From assembly GCF_001476905.1 (NCBI RefSeq), contig NZ_LDTE01000002.1:1-39296 (forward strand): 39,296 nt of DNA, given 5' to 3'. This document shows, piece after piece, positions 1-8,089 of this stretch. The stretch's first letter is position 1. Each line of letters opens with the position of its first letter. The translations under genes were made by a program, and so were the position numbers. Origin of the DNA: Sphingomonas sanguinis. Lineage in GTDB: Bacteria > Pseudomonadota > Alphaproteobacteria > Sphingomonadales > Sphingomonadaceae. Below the pieces are notes generated by a model. That model saw only the letters and a list, made by a program, of their open reading frames with translations. It was not told where the DNA came from and searched no databases.

Positions 1-26
1 GGGGGCCGTAGGTCGGGGCGGGGGAA

Positions 27-76
27 TTGCCGGTGCTTGCCGCCGGACCGGCAAAATAGCGGCAAGGCGTTGCCGG
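27..76. promoter_or_regulatory. Candidate enhancer (UAS) with TTGCCGG inverted repeats
   Basis: The heptamer TTGCCGG occurs at 27-33 with its inverse CCGGCAA at 48-54. A second pair, CGGCAA at 60-65 and TTGCCG at 70-75, forms a 16-bp palindrome with a GGCG centre. The cluster lies about 55-105 bp upstream of the sigma-54 -24 element, where enhancer-binding activators (FlbD/FleQ type) normally bind. The repeats are seen directly; the role as an activator site is inferred from position. Confidence 0.5.
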
Positions 77-130
77 AAAGCGGCCTTGCGCCCCTGCCGC
101 TTCCGGCCTGTCCCCTTTGGCTGGGCCAAT

Positions 131-145
131 TGGCACGGGTGTTGC
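131..145 (+). promoter_or_regulatory. Sigma-54 (-24/-12) promoter of the flagellar operon
   Basis: TGGCACGGGTGTTGC at 131-145 matches the RpoN consensus TGGCAC-N5-TTGC, with GG and GC at the required spacing. It lies about 47 bp upstream of the flgB start, so transcription would begin near 157. Sigma-54 control of rod and hook genes is well established in alphaproteobacteria such as Caulobacter, and rpoN is encoded in this window. Confidence 0.85.
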
Positions 146-191
146 GTATCCCCGCTGGCGAAGAGCGTCTCGCCGGAAAGGAGGAATGACG

Positions 192-542
192 ATGGCCAAT
201 GAAACACTGTTCGGCGTGCATGGCGCCGCCCTGGAGGTCCGGGCACAGCGTATGGGTGTGCTGGCATCCAACATCGCCAACGCCTCCACCCCCGGCTTCA
301 AGGCGCGCGACATCGATTTCAAGGCGGCGCTGGCCGCCGTCGAGGGCAGCCAGGATCAGGCGGGCGGCATCGGCGATGCGCTGAAATACCGTGTGCCGCT
401 CCAGACCTCGCTCGACGGCAACACGGTCGAACTCAACCAGGAACAGACCGCCTTCGCCGAGAATGCGGTCCAGTATCAGACGACGCTGTCGTTCCTGAAC
501 GGCCGCATCTCCACCATCACCCGTGCGCTGAAGGGCGAGTAA
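192..542 (+). CDS. flgB: Flagellar basal-body rod protein FlgB
   Basis: This is the proximal rod subunit, which assembles in the periplasm after export by the flagellar type III apparatus. The 116-aa protein has the N-terminal rod/hook heptad region with the SNIANASTPGFKARD signature common to the axial proteins, and a C-terminal helix (ENAVQYQTTLSFLNGRIS) that packs in the rod. Length is normal for short alphaproteobacterial FlgB. The ATG at 192 is chosen because a strong GGAGG (180-184) lies 7 nt upstream. The in-frame ATG at 186 is too close to that site, and the open frame back to 117 has no ribosome site. It is the first gene of the flg operon, behind a sigma-54 promoter. Confidence 0.93.
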   Translation: MANETLFGVHGAALEVRAQRMGVLASNIANASTPGFKARDIDFKAALAAVEGSQDQAGGIGDALKYRVPLQTSLDGNTVELNQEQTAFAENAVQYQTTLSFLNGRISTITRALKGE

Positions 543-545
543 GCC

Positions 546-959
546 ATGGCCACCACCAACCCCATGTCCATCTTCCAGGTCGCCGGGCGCGCCATGTCGG
601 CCCAGCTGATCCGGATGAACACCACCGCGTCCAACCTGGCCAATGCCGGGGGCGTCGCGGGGTCGGCCGATACCGCGTACAAGACGATGAAGCCGGTCTT
701 CCGCACCAGCTTCGACGCCGCGACCGGCCTGTCCACCGTCGATGTCGAGAAGATCGTGACCGCGGGCGAGGACCCGACCAAGCGCCACGATCCGAACAAT
801 CCCTTGGCCGACAAGGACGGCAATATCTACGAAGCCGCCGTCGACGAGACCCGCGAGCTGGTCGACATGATGGAGACGGCGCGCACCTATCAGAACAATG
901 TCGAGGTGATGCAGACCGCCAAGTCGCTGATCCTCGATACCCTCAAGCTGGGCCGCTGA
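546..959 (+). CDS. flgC: Flagellar basal-body rod protein FlgC
   Basis: Rod protein of 137 aa. The N-terminus (MSIFQVAGRAMSAQLIRMN) is followed by the axial-family motif TTASNLANAGG. The C-terminal segment DETRELVDMMETARTYQNNV is the conserved amphipathic helix (usually VDMIEAQRAYQAN) of rod, hook and junction proteins. The start is 3 nt after the flgB stop, so the two are probably translationally coupled. In the rod FlgC joins FlgB and FlgF between the MS ring/FliE and the distal rod protein FlgG. Nothing is odd in length or composition. Confidence 0.94.
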   Translation: MATTNPMSIFQVAGRAMSAQLIRMNTTASNLANAGGVAGSADTAYKTMKPVFRTSFDAATGLSTVDVEKIVTAGEDPTKRHDPNNPLADKDGNIYEAAVDETRELVDMMETARTYQNNVEVMQTAKSLILDTLKLGR

Positions 960-961
960 TC

Positions 962-1660
962 ATGACCACTTCGACCACCATGGACTCGACGCTGGACGCG
1001 ATGGGCATCCGCCGCTCCGGCGCGACCAGCGGCGCGGCGGCCGCGACCCCGGTCAAGAACCCGAACACGCTCGACCAGACGTCCTTCCTGAAGCTGCTGA
1101 CCGCGCAGCTGCAGAACCAGGACCCGTTCTCGCCGATGGACAACACCCAGATGGTCGCCCAGATGGCGCAGTTCTCCAGCGTGGCGGGCATCTCCGAGAT
1201 GAACACCACCCTGTCGGCGATGGCCGCCAAGATGAACGGCACGACCAAGGCCGACGCCATGAGCTATGTCGGCAAGACGGTGCTGACCCCCGGATCGGTC
1301 GCCTATGGCCGGACCAGCGGCGGCCTGGCCGGCGCGGTCGAGCTGGATCAGGCGGCCTCCAACGTGCTCGTCACCATCTCCGACGCCAAGGGCAATCCGC
1401 TGAAGACCCTGTCGCTGGGCGCGCAGAAGGCGGGCACCACCAGCTTCGATTGGGACGGCAAGACCGACGACGGCGCGGAGGCGGGCAGCGGTCCGTTCAC
1501 CGTCACGCTGAACGCTAATGACGGTGTTTCCGCCGTGTCGGGCCGTCCGCTGGTCTGGGCGCCCGTCCAGTCGGTGTCGATGCCCAGCTCGGGCAACCCC
1601 ATCCTGACCGTGGCCGGGCTCGGCCAGGTCGACCTCTCCGCCGTCCGCTCGGTCGGCTGA
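962..1660 (+). CDS. flgD: Flagellar hook assembly scaffold FlgD
   Basis: Hook-capping protein of 232 aa, which sits transiently on the growing hook and guides FlgE polymerisation before HAP1 replaces it. The N-terminal FlgD domain carries the diagnostic TSFLKLLTAQLQNQDPFSPM segment at about residues 39-58, followed by Met/Gln-rich QMVAQMAQFSSVAGISEMN. The C-terminal half has the FLIG-like/tudor beta module with DAKGNPLKTL and FDWDGKTDDG. It begins 2 nt after flgC. FlgD is not part of the finished structure, and its gene lies directly before that of its client FlgE, as in most flagellar operons. Confidence 0.94.
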   Translation: MTTSTTMDSTLDAMGIRRSGATSGAAAATPVKNPNTLDQTSFLKLLTAQLQNQDPFSPMDNTQMVAQMAQFSSVAGISEMNTTLSAMAAKMNGTTKADAMSYVGKTVLTPGSVAYGRTSGGLAGAVELDQAASNVLVTISDAKGNPLKTLSLGAQKAGTTSFDWDGKTDDGAEAGSGPFTVTLNANDGVSAVSGRPLVWAPVQSVSMPSSGNPILTVAGLGQVDLSAVRSVG

Positions 1661-1688
1661 ACCCTTTCCCCATCAAGGTACTGAACCC

Positions 1689-2975
1689 ATGTCCTTCTAT
1701 ACCTCGCTGAGCGGTCTCCAAGCTTCGCAGACCGACCTGTCCGTGATCTCGCACAACATCGCGAACGTCGGCACCAACGGCTTCAAGAAGAGCCATGCCC
1801 AGTTTGCCGACGTGATGGCGTCGAACTTCGCGACCGACCCGACCAAGCAGGTCGGCTCGGGCGTGGTGGTCAAGGCCAACCGCCAGGAGTTCAAGGAAGG
1901 CAATTACAACAATTCGGCCAATGCGCTGGACCTCGCCATTTCGGGTGACGGCTTCTTCGCGGTGCAGAATCCCGGCAAGGGCCCGCTGCAATATACCCGC
2001 AACGGCGCGTTCCAGGTCGACCAGCAGAATTACGTGACCGATGCCAGTGGCGGCCGCTTGCAGGTGCTGCCGGTCGATACCGATGGCAACGTCACCGCCA
2101 CCGGTGTCGATGGCCTGGCCGCGCTGCAGCTGCCCGCGACCAGCGGCGAGCCGATCGCGACCAAGAAGGTGACGATGGACCTCAACCTGTCGAGCACTGC
2201 GGCGACGACGCCGATGGCGTTCAACCGGTCCAACCTGGCGACCTACAACAACACCACCATCACCAAGATCTACGACCCGTCGGGCAATGCCATGACGCTG
2301 ACCAACTATTATGTCCGCAAGCCGTTGCCCGTCGATGCCAATGGCAATGCGATCCAGCCGACCGACGGCAGCAGCACCTGGCAGGTCTACAGCTTCGTCG
2401 ACGACCAGCAGCTGAAGGTTCAGGGTTCCGCCGACCCGGTCGAGCTGACCTTCGACAAGAACGGCAACATGACCAAGCCGACCGCGCCGGTCACCTTCGA
2501 CAATTTCACCTCGCACAGCTCGACCGTCTCGCAGCCGCTGACGCTGGACTATACCGGCACGTCGCAGGCGGGCTCGGTCTTCTCGGTCGCCTCGCGCACC
2601 CAGGACGGCAAGGCGATCGGCACGCTGACCGGCGTGTCGGTGGGATCGGACGGTCTGGTCGTCGCGTCCTTCTCGAACGGCGAGACCGCCAAGCTGGGCA
2701 AGGTGGCGCTGGCCTCGTTCGTCAACATGCCGGGCCTGCGCCAATCGGGCGACAGCTATTGGCAGGCGACCGGCCTGTCGGGCAACCCGAACATCGGCTC
2801 GGCGGGCGAGGGCACCTATGGCGCGATCAAGTCGAGCACGCTGGAAGGCTCTAACGTCGACATCACCGAGGAACTGGTCAACCTGATCGCGGCGCAGCGC
2901 GATTTCCAGGCGAACGCCAAGGCGCTCGATACCTCGAACCAGATCTCGCAGACGATCTTCAACCTGCGCGGCTGA
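1689..2975 (+). CDS. flgE: Flagellar hook protein FlgE
   Basis: Hook subunit of 428 aa, the universal joint linking rod and filament. The N-terminal axial motif (SLSGLQASQTDLSVISHNIAN) is followed by NVGTNGFKKSHAQFADVM. DLAISGDGFFAVQ marks the first beta module common to FlgE/F/G. The C-terminus has TLEGSNVDITEELVNLIAAQ and the final helix ending ISQTIFNLRG. The middle (about 150-330) is the variable, surface-exposed hook domain. It follows flgD by 28 nt. The length lies in the usual FlgE range, and the protein has neither signal peptide nor cysteine, as expected for a type III export substrate. Confidence 0.95.
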   Translation: MSFYTSLSGLQASQTDLSVISHNIANVGTNGFKKSHAQFADVMASNFATDPTKQVGSGVVVKANRQEFKEGNYNNSANALDLAISGDGFFAVQNPGKGPLQYTRNGAFQVDQQNYVTDASGGRLQVLPVDTDGNVTATGVDGLAALQLPATSGEPIATKKVTMDLNLSSTAATTPMAFNRSNLATYNNTTITKIYDPSGNAMTLTNYYVRKPLPVDANGNAIQPTDGSSTWQVYSFVDDQQLKVQGSADPVELTFDKNGNMTKPTAPVTFDNFTSHSSTVSQPLTLDYTGTSQAGSVFSVASRTQDGKAIGTLTGVSVGSDGLVVASFSNGETAKLGKVALASFVNMPGLRQSGDSYWQATGLSGNPNIGSAGEGTYGAIKSSTLEGSNVDITEELVNLIAAQRDFQANAKALDTSNQISQTIFNLRG

Positions 2976-3006
2976 TCTTAGGGGCCGGGGGTAACAGGGA
3001 ACCGCG

Positions 3007-3762
3007 ATGGACAAGCTGGTCTACACGGCGGCGACGGGTCTGCGGGCGCATATGGCGGCGCAGACCGCGATCGCCAACAACATGGCGAACGCTTCGACGA
3101 TCGGATTTCGCGCCGATCGCGTCGTGTTCGACCGCATCGACCTGAAGGGCGGCGGCGCGGCGTTCGAGGCGCGGATGCCGACCGCCGACGAGGTGACCGA
3201 CGCCGATCGCGCGCCGGGCACGGTGCAGCAGACCGGCAACCCGCTGGACGTCGCGGTCGCCACCGGCACCGCCTGGCTGGCGGTGCAGGCGCCCGACGGT
3301 TCGGAGGCCTATACAAGGCGGGGCGATCTGGAGGTGACCTCCACGGGCGTGCTGCAGACCGGCGACGGCTATCCGGCGATCGGCCAGAACGGCCCGATCA
3401 CCGTGCCGCCGTACAATTCGCTGACCATCGCGCCCGACGGCACCGTCTCGATCCTGCCGCTGGGCTCCGGTCCCGATACCCAGCCCCAGGTCATCGACCG
3501 GCTGAAGCTGGCCGACACGCGCGGGTCGACCACGGTCAAGGGTCTGGACAATCTGCTGCGCGTGAAGGGCGGGGGCGCCCTGCCGCAGGACATGGACGCC
3601 ACCGTCCAGTCCGGCGCGCTGGAAGGGTCCAACGTCAACATGACGCAGACGCTGGTCGACATGATCGAGAACCAGCGCAGTTACGAGGTGCAGGCCAACC
3701 TCATGAAAGAGGCCAAGTCGTTGGATGAGAACAGCGCATCGCTGATGCGTCTGCCGAGCTGA
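3007..3762 (+). CDS. flgF: Flagellar basal-body rod protein FlgF
   Basis: Proximal rod subunit of 251 aa. It starts MDKLVYTAATGLRAHMAAQTAIANNMANASTIGF-type (shown here only in part: AIANNMANASTIGFRADRVV), the FlgF variant of the axial N-terminal motif. The C-terminus has GALEGSNVNMTQTLVDMIEN followed by QRSYEVQANLM. It is shorter than FlgE and lacks the large hook domain, which separates it from FlgE. The paralog FlgG follows 13 nt downstream. A GGGAACCGCG stretch just upstream of the ATG gives only a modest ribosome site, so expression probably depends on readthrough and coupling within the operon. Confidence 0.93.
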   Translation: MDKLVYTAATGLRAHMAAQTAIANNMANASTIGFRADRVVFDRIDLKGGGAAFEARMPTADEVTDADRAPGTVQQTGNPLDVAVATGTAWLAVQAPDGSEAYTRRGDLEVTSTGVLQTGDGYPAIGQNGPITVPPYNSLTIAPDGTVSILPLGSGPDTQPQVIDRLKLADTRGSTTVKGLDNLLRVKGGGALPQDMDATVQSGALEGSNVNMTQTLVDMIENQRSYEVQANLMKEAKSLDENSASLMRLPS

Positions 3763-3775
3763 GGATTAGAGGTTT

Positions 3776-4564
3776 ATGTCGTCCGCCGCCTTGCACGTCG
3801 CGCGCACCGGGCTCGATGCCCAGGATATGCGTATGCGGGTCATCTCGAACAACCTGGCCAACGTCAACACGACCGGGTTCAAGCGCGACCGCGCCGCCTT
3901 CGAGACGCTGGCCTATCAGGTCGTCACCGCGCCAGGCGCGGCCAGCTCGACCGAGAGCAAATATGCGACCGGCCTGAACGTCGGCACCGGTGTGCGGGTC
4001 CAGGGAACCGCGCGCATCAACACCCAGGGCGCGATGCAGACCACCAACAACAGCCTCGACCTGGCGATCGATGGCGACGGCTTCTTCCAGGTGCAGATGC
4101 CGGGCGGGACGCTGGGCTATACCCGCGCGGGCAATTTCTCGCGCTCGGCCGAGGGGCTGCTAGTCACGTCCGAGGGGTATCAGGTGATGCCCGGCATCAC
4201 CGTGCCGGAGGGGACGACCCAGATCACCATCGGCACCGACGGCACCGTGTCGGCGACGCTGGCCGGACAGACCGCGCCCGCCCAGATCGGCCAGATCCAG
4301 ATCGCCAGCTTTCCGAACTCGGCCGGGCTGCAGGCCAAGGGCGACAATTATTTGACCGAGACCGCCGCATCGGGTGCCGCGAACATGGGCGTCGCCGGGC
4401 TCGAGGGGCGCGGCCAGATCCGCCAGGGCATGCTCGAAGGCTCGAACGTCAACGTCGTCGAGGAGCTGGTCGACATGATCGAAACGCAGCGCGCCTATGA
4501 GGTGAACTCGAAGATGATCAAGTCGACCGATGAAATGCTCCAGTACGCCAACCAGAATCTGTGA
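3776..4564 (+). CDS. flgG: Flagellar distal rod protein FlgG
   Basis: Distal rod protein of 262 aa, the drive shaft that crosses the P and L rings. The N-terminal part has GLDAQDMRMRVISNNLANVN followed by TTGFKRDRAAFETLAYQ, the classic FlgG signature. DLAIDGDGFFQV marks the D1 module, and the C-terminus has GMLEGSNVNVVEELVDMIET and then QRAYEVNSKMIKSTDEML. The protein has the canonical 262-residue length of FlgG (as in Salmonella, 260 aa). Its stop codon overlaps the start region of flgH. The motifs are conserved well enough that FlgF/FlgG confusion is unlikely. Confidence 0.96.
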   Translation: MSSAALHVARTGLDAQDMRMRVISNNLANVNTTGFKRDRAAFETLAYQVVTAPGAASSTESKYATGLNVGTGVRVQGTARINTQGAMQTTNNSLDLAIDGDGFFQVQMPGGTLGYTRAGNFSRSAEGLLVTSEGYQVMPGITVPEGTTQITIGTDGTVSATLAGQTAPAQIGQIQIASFPNSAGLQAKGDNYLTETAASGAANMGVAGLEGRGQIRQGMLEGSNVNVVEELVDMIETQRAYEVNSKMIKSTDEMLQYANQNL

Positions 4565-4566
4565 TC

Positions 4567-5298
4567 ATGACCTTCCGCTTTCCCACGCTTCGCTTCCCCT
4601 ACTGGACCGAGCTGGCGCTGTCGGCAGCGGCGGGCACGCTGGTCGTCGCCGCGCTGGCGCCGATCCCGGCCCATGCCAGCCTGTTCGGCAAGAAGAAGCC
4701 CGTCGAGGACTTCACCACCGTGCGCCCCGCGCCTGTGCCGATGCAGCCGGTCGCCCAGCCCAATGGCGGCATCTTCCAGGTGTCGGACGGCTATGCCGCC
4801 CTCTACGAAGGCTGGCGCGCGCGCCGGGTCGGCGATCCGCTGACCATCATCCTGGTCGAGCGGACCGCCGCGTCCAAGTCGGCGGGCTCGAAGCTGGGGT
4901 CCAAGGGCGACCTGGGCCTGGCCCCGCCGGTTACCGGGCCGCTGGGGTCGCTGCTCAAGTCGACCGATATCGGCATGAGCGGCAGCCGCAACTTCACCGG
5001 CCAGGGTGCCGCCGACCAGTCCAACTCGCTGTCGGGCGAGATCAGCGTGACCGTGGCGCAGGTGTTCCCCAACGGCACCATGCTGGTCCAGGGGCAGAAG
5101 CGCGTGACGCTGAACCGCGGCGACGAGTTCATCCAGATCAAGGGGCTGGTCCGCATGGCCGATGTCGGCATCGACAACCGCGTCGAATCGACCCGCGTCG
5201 CCGATGCGCAGATCGCCTATACCGGCAAGGGCGACGTCGCCCGCGCCAGCCGCCAGGGGTGGTTGAGCCGCTTCTTCTCGGCCGTCAGCCCGTTCTGA
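4567..5298 (+). CDS. flgH: Flagellar L-ring protein FlgH, without a lipobox cysteine
   Basis: Outer-membrane L-ring subunit, the bushing of the rod. The FlgH core is clear: GDPLTIILVERTAASKSAGS, then SLSGEISVTVAQVFPNGTML, VQGQKRVTLNRGDEFIQIKG, and the C-terminal GWLSRFFSAVSPF. The signal sequence has a basic start, a hydrophobic stretch (LALSAAAGTLVVAALAP) and then PAHASLFGKK. That looks like a signal peptidase I site (AHA/S), not the L-x-x-C lipobox of classical FlgH lipoproteins. No cysteine occurs anywhere near it. The ATG at 4567 is preferred; a GTG at 4561 in the same frame overlaps the flgG stop. flgI follows 12 nt downstream. Confidence 0.92.
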   Translation: MTFRFPTLRFPYWTELALSAAAGTLVVAALAPIPAHASLFGKKKPVEDFTTVRPAPVPMQPVAQPNGGIFQVSDGYAALYEGWRARRVGDPLTIILVERTAASKSAGSKLGSKGDLGLAPPVTGPLGSLLKSTDIGMSGSRNFTGQGAADQSNSLSGEISVTVAQVFPNGTMLVQGQKRVTLNRGDEFIQIKGLVRMADVGIDNRVESTRVADAQIAYTGKGDVARASRQGWLSRFFSAVSPF

Positions 5299-5310
5299 GG
5301 CATCAGAGAC

Positions 5311-6408
5311 ATGATCTTCCGCTTCCTCGCCGCCCTTGTCGCCACGCTCCTGATCGCAGGGCCGGCCTCGGCCGACCGCATCAAGGACCTGGGCGGGTTC
5401 CAGGGCATCCGTACCAACCAGCTGACCGGTTACGGCGTCGTCGTGGGCCTGCCCGGCACGGGTGACGACAATCTGGAATATACCGTCCAGTCGTTGAAGG
5501 CGGTCGTCTCGCGCTTCGGCTTGCAGCTGCCGCCCAATGCCAATCCGGGCATGAAGAATGCCGCGGTGGTGATGGTCACGGCCGAGCTGCCGCCCTTCGC
5601 CAAGCCGGGGCAGAAGCTGGACATCACCGTCTCGTCGATGGGCAAGGCCAAGTCGCTTCGCGGCGGCGCGCTGATCCTGACCCCGCTTCAGGGTGCCGAC
5701 GGCCAGATCTATGCGATGGCGCAGGGCAATCTGGCGGTCGGCGGTCTGGGGGCCGAGGGTGCGGACGGGTCGAAGATCGTCGTCAACGTCCCCTCGACCG
5801 GCCGCATTCCCGAAGGGGCGACGGTCGAACGTGCCGTCGCCACCGGGTTCGACACCGCGCCGACCCTGACCTTCAACCTGGCGCGCGCCGACTTCACCAC
5901 CGCGCAGAACGTCGCCCAGGCGATCAACGCACGCCTCGGGCTGGGCACGGCCCAGGCGATGGATGCCGTATCGGTCGCGGTCCGCGCGCCGATGGGCGCC
6001 GATGTCCGCGCCACGCTGATGTCGGAGATCGAGAATCTCGACGTCACCTCGGCCGAGCCACCCGCCAAGGTGATCGTCAATGCCCGCACCGGCACCGTCG
6101 TCATCAACTCGGCCGTCCGGGTCGGCCCGGCGGCGGTCACCCATGGCAAGCTGACCGTGAAGATCGACGAGAATCAGCGCGTCAGCCAGCCGGGTCCGCT
6201 CAGCGGCGGTCAGACCGCCATCACCCAGAAATCGGGTGTCTCGATCGAGGAAGAGAAGCGCCCGATGTTCATCGTCGCCCCCGGCCCCAAGCTGGCCGAT
6301 GTGGTGAAGGCGGTGAACGCGATCGGCGCGGCTCCGTCCGACCTGGTCGCCATCCTCGAAGCGCTGAAGGAAGCCGGAGCCCTCAAGGCGGAGTTGATCA
6401 TCCTGTGA
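5311..6408 (+). CDS. flgI: Flagellar P-ring protein FlgI
   Basis: Periplasmic P-ring subunit of 365 aa. An N-terminal Sec signal peptide (MIFRFLAALVATLLIAGPASA) ends in a good ASA cleavage site. Mature protein motifs are RIKDLGGFQGIRTNQLTGYG, VVGLPGTGDDN and GMKNAAVVMVTAELPPFAKP near the start. TARTGTVVINSAV-like NARTGTVVINSAVRVGP and the C-terminal ALKEAGALKAELIIL are also family-typical. FlgI polymerises around the distal rod in the peptidoglycan layer, usually helped by the chaperone FlgA, which is not in this window. The last 4 bases overlap the flgJ start (GTGA), indicating translational coupling. Confidence 0.95.
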   Translation: MIFRFLAALVATLLIAGPASADRIKDLGGFQGIRTNQLTGYGVVVGLPGTGDDNLEYTVQSLKAVVSRFGLQLPPNANPGMKNAAVVMVTAELPPFAKPGQKLDITVSSMGKAKSLRGGALILTPLQGADGQIYAMAQGNLAVGGLGAEGADGSKIVVNVPSTGRIPEGATVERAVATGFDTAPTLTFNLARADFTTAQNVAQAINARLGLGTAQAMDAVSVAVRAPMGADVRATLMSEIENLDVTSAEPPAKVIVNARTGTVVINSAVRVGPAAVTHGKLTVKIDENQRVSQPGPLSGGQTAITQKSGVSIEEEKRPMFIVAPGPKLADVVKAVNAIGAAPSDLVAILEALKEAGALKAELIIL

Positions 6409-6737
6409 CGCAGAGCATCGCATCCACGCCCGCCATGGCCCCGATCACCGGGACCGTCTCCACCGATACCAAGCGGCTGTCGAACAGCGCCAATCTCGAC
6501 AAGGCGGGCACCCAGTTCGAGGCGATCTTCAACGGCATGATGCTGAAGGCCATGCGCCAGACCAAGCTGGGCGACACGCTGTTCGAGTCGCAGGCGCTCG
6601 ACACGTTTCGCGACATGCAGGACCAGCAGGTGGCCCAGACCATGGCCGAACATGCCCCGATGGGCATCGGCAAGGCGGTGACCGCATTCCTGGCCAAGTC
6701 GCAACCCAAAATTAACCAAGCACAACCTATCGCATAA
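6405..6737 (+). CDS. flgJ: Rod-binding protein, FlgJ N-terminal domain only
   Basis: This 110-aa protein matches only the rod-capping half of gammaproteobacterial FlgJ. The domain spans roughly residues 28-105, with AGTQFEAIFNGMMLKAMRQT and FRDMQDQQVAQTMAEHAPMG. The muramidase half is absent. That is usual in alphaproteobacteria, where a separate lytic transglycosylase (SltF type) cuts the cell wall, so this is not a truncation. The start is GTG at 6405, overlapping the flgI stop. The protein probably caps the growing rod and recruits the separate enzyme. No candidate for that enzyme is visible in the window. Confidence 0.88.
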   Translation: MTQSIASTPAMAPITGTVSTDTKRLSNSANLDKAGTQFEAIFNGMMLKAMRQTKLGDTLFESQALDTFRDMQDQQVAQTMAEHAPMGIGKAVTAFLAKSQPKINQAQPIA

Positions 6738-6740
6738 ACC

Positions 6741-8084
6741 ATGAGCGACCTGCTTCACATCGGCGCCTCGGGCGTGCGGGCGTATCAGACCGCGTTGACG
6801 GCGGTTGGCGAGAATATCGCCAACACCGGCACCGACGGCTATTCGCGTCGCACGGTCACGCTGCGTGAAGTCGGCACCACGGGTGGGGCGACCAGCAACC
6901 GGCTGTCGCCCGGTGCCGGGGTCACGGTCGACGGCATCGCCCGCGCGACCGACACCTATCTGACGGCCGGTCTGCGCACCGCGACTTCGGACCTGGGGCG
7001 CAGTGAAGCGGGCTCCGTCTGGCTCAGCCGAATCCAGGACGTGATGACCGGCAACAAGGTGTCGGACCAGCTGACCGGTTTCTTCACCGCCGCGCGCAAC
7101 ATGGCATCGGACCCCACGTCCAGCGCGCTACGCACCAACATGATCGAAGCCGCCACGTCGGCGGCTTTCGCGTTTACGGCGACCGACAAGGCGTTCGACG
7201 CGACCGAGGCGGATTTCGACGGCCAGGCGCGCGATGCGGCCCAGGGGCTGTCGTCGCTGGCCGTGTCGCTTTCGCGCGTGAACGACGGCCTGACCCGGAC
7301 CCAGGCGGGCACCGCCACCTCGGCGCAGCTGGCCGACCAGCGCGACCAGATCCTGTCGCAGATGAGCGGCCTGTCCGACGTCAACGTGACGCTCGACGAG
7401 CTGGGACGCGCCACGGTGCGGATCGGCGACCGGGCAGGGCCGATCCTGGCCTCGCCCGATACGCTGGGTTCGGTCAGCTATAACCGGCTGACCGGTGGCG
7501 GGATCAGCTTCACCGTCGCCTCGCAGGGCAAGGTGTCCCAGGTGGTGCCGTCGGGCGGGACGCTGGGCGGACTGGTCGACGGGGCGGAGCGAATCTCGGC
7601 GATGCGCGACAGCTTCACCCAGGTCGCCCAGGACTTTGCGGCCACGATGAACACGCTCCAGTCCAAGGGCGAGGATGCCAGCGGCGCGACCGGGCGGCCG
7701 ATGTTCACCATGGCGTCGAGCGGCGCGTCGATGACCGTCGCCCTGACCGACGCGTCGCAGATCGCGGCGGCGGGGAGCGGCAAGGGGCCGCGCAACACCG
7801 ACAATCTCTCGGCGATCGAGGCGTCGCGCTACACGGGCAAGTTCGAAGGCCGGCTGACCGATATCGTCACCGAAAATGCCTCCAGCCTGAAGCAGCGGCA
7901 GACGATCGCCGACGCCCAGTCCTCGATTCGCGACGGGGCCAAGGCTGCCCTGGCCGGTGCGACCGGCGTCACGCTGGATAATGAGGCCGTATCGCTGATG
8001 CGGTTTCAGCAAGCCTATTCCGCGTCGGGCCGCGTCATCCAGGTCGCACGCGATATCTTCCAGTCCATCCTCGAAATCCGGTGA
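6741..8084 (+). CDS. flgK: Flagellar hook-associated protein 1 FlgK
   Basis: First hook-filament junction protein, 447 aa, which is compact for FlgK. The N-terminal axial motif is LTAVGENIANTGTDGYSRRT. The C-terminal motif SLMRFQQAYSASGRVIQVAR then DIFQSILEIR is the FlgK/FlgE-type terminal helix. The centre (about residues 80-350) is Ser/Thr/Ala-rich with repeated DQRDQILSQMSG-like helices typical of HAP1. It starts 3 nt after flgJ. Its final TGA overlaps an upstream-of-ATG GTG in the flgL frame, so flgK and flgL are closely coupled. FlgK is exported after hook completion and needs the chaperone FlgN, which is not seen here. Confidence 0.93.
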   Translation: MSDLLHIGASGVRAYQTALTAVGENIANTGTDGYSRRTVTLREVGTTGGATSNRLSPGAGVTVDGIARATDTYLTAGLRTATSDLGRSEAGSVWLSRIQDVMTGNKVSDQLTGFFTAARNMASDPTSSALRTNMIEAATSAAFAFTATDKAFDATEADFDGQARDAAQGLSSLAVSLSRVNDGLTRTQAGTATSAQLADQRDQILSQMSGLSDVNVTLDELGRATVRIGDRAGPILASPDTLGSVSYNRLTGGGISFTVASQGKVSQVVPSGGTLGGLVDGAERISAMRDSFTQVAQDFAATMNTLQSKGEDASGATGRPMFTMASSGASMTVALTDASQIAAAGSGKGPRNTDNLSAIEASRYTGKFEGRLTDIVTENASSLKQRQTIADAQSSIRDGAKAALAGATGVTLDNEAVSLMRFQQAYSASGRVIQVARDIFQSILEIR

Positions 8085-8089
8085 CGGTG

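Noticed and set aside
4495..6423. Long minus-strand frame opposite flgH-flgI
   Set aside because: Low-complexity Arg/Gly/Asp translation with no motif, antisense to clear flagellar genes.
6405..6737. flgJ as a truncated pseudogene
   Set aside because: The missing muramidase half is normal in alphaproteobacteria, and the rod-binding domain is complete.
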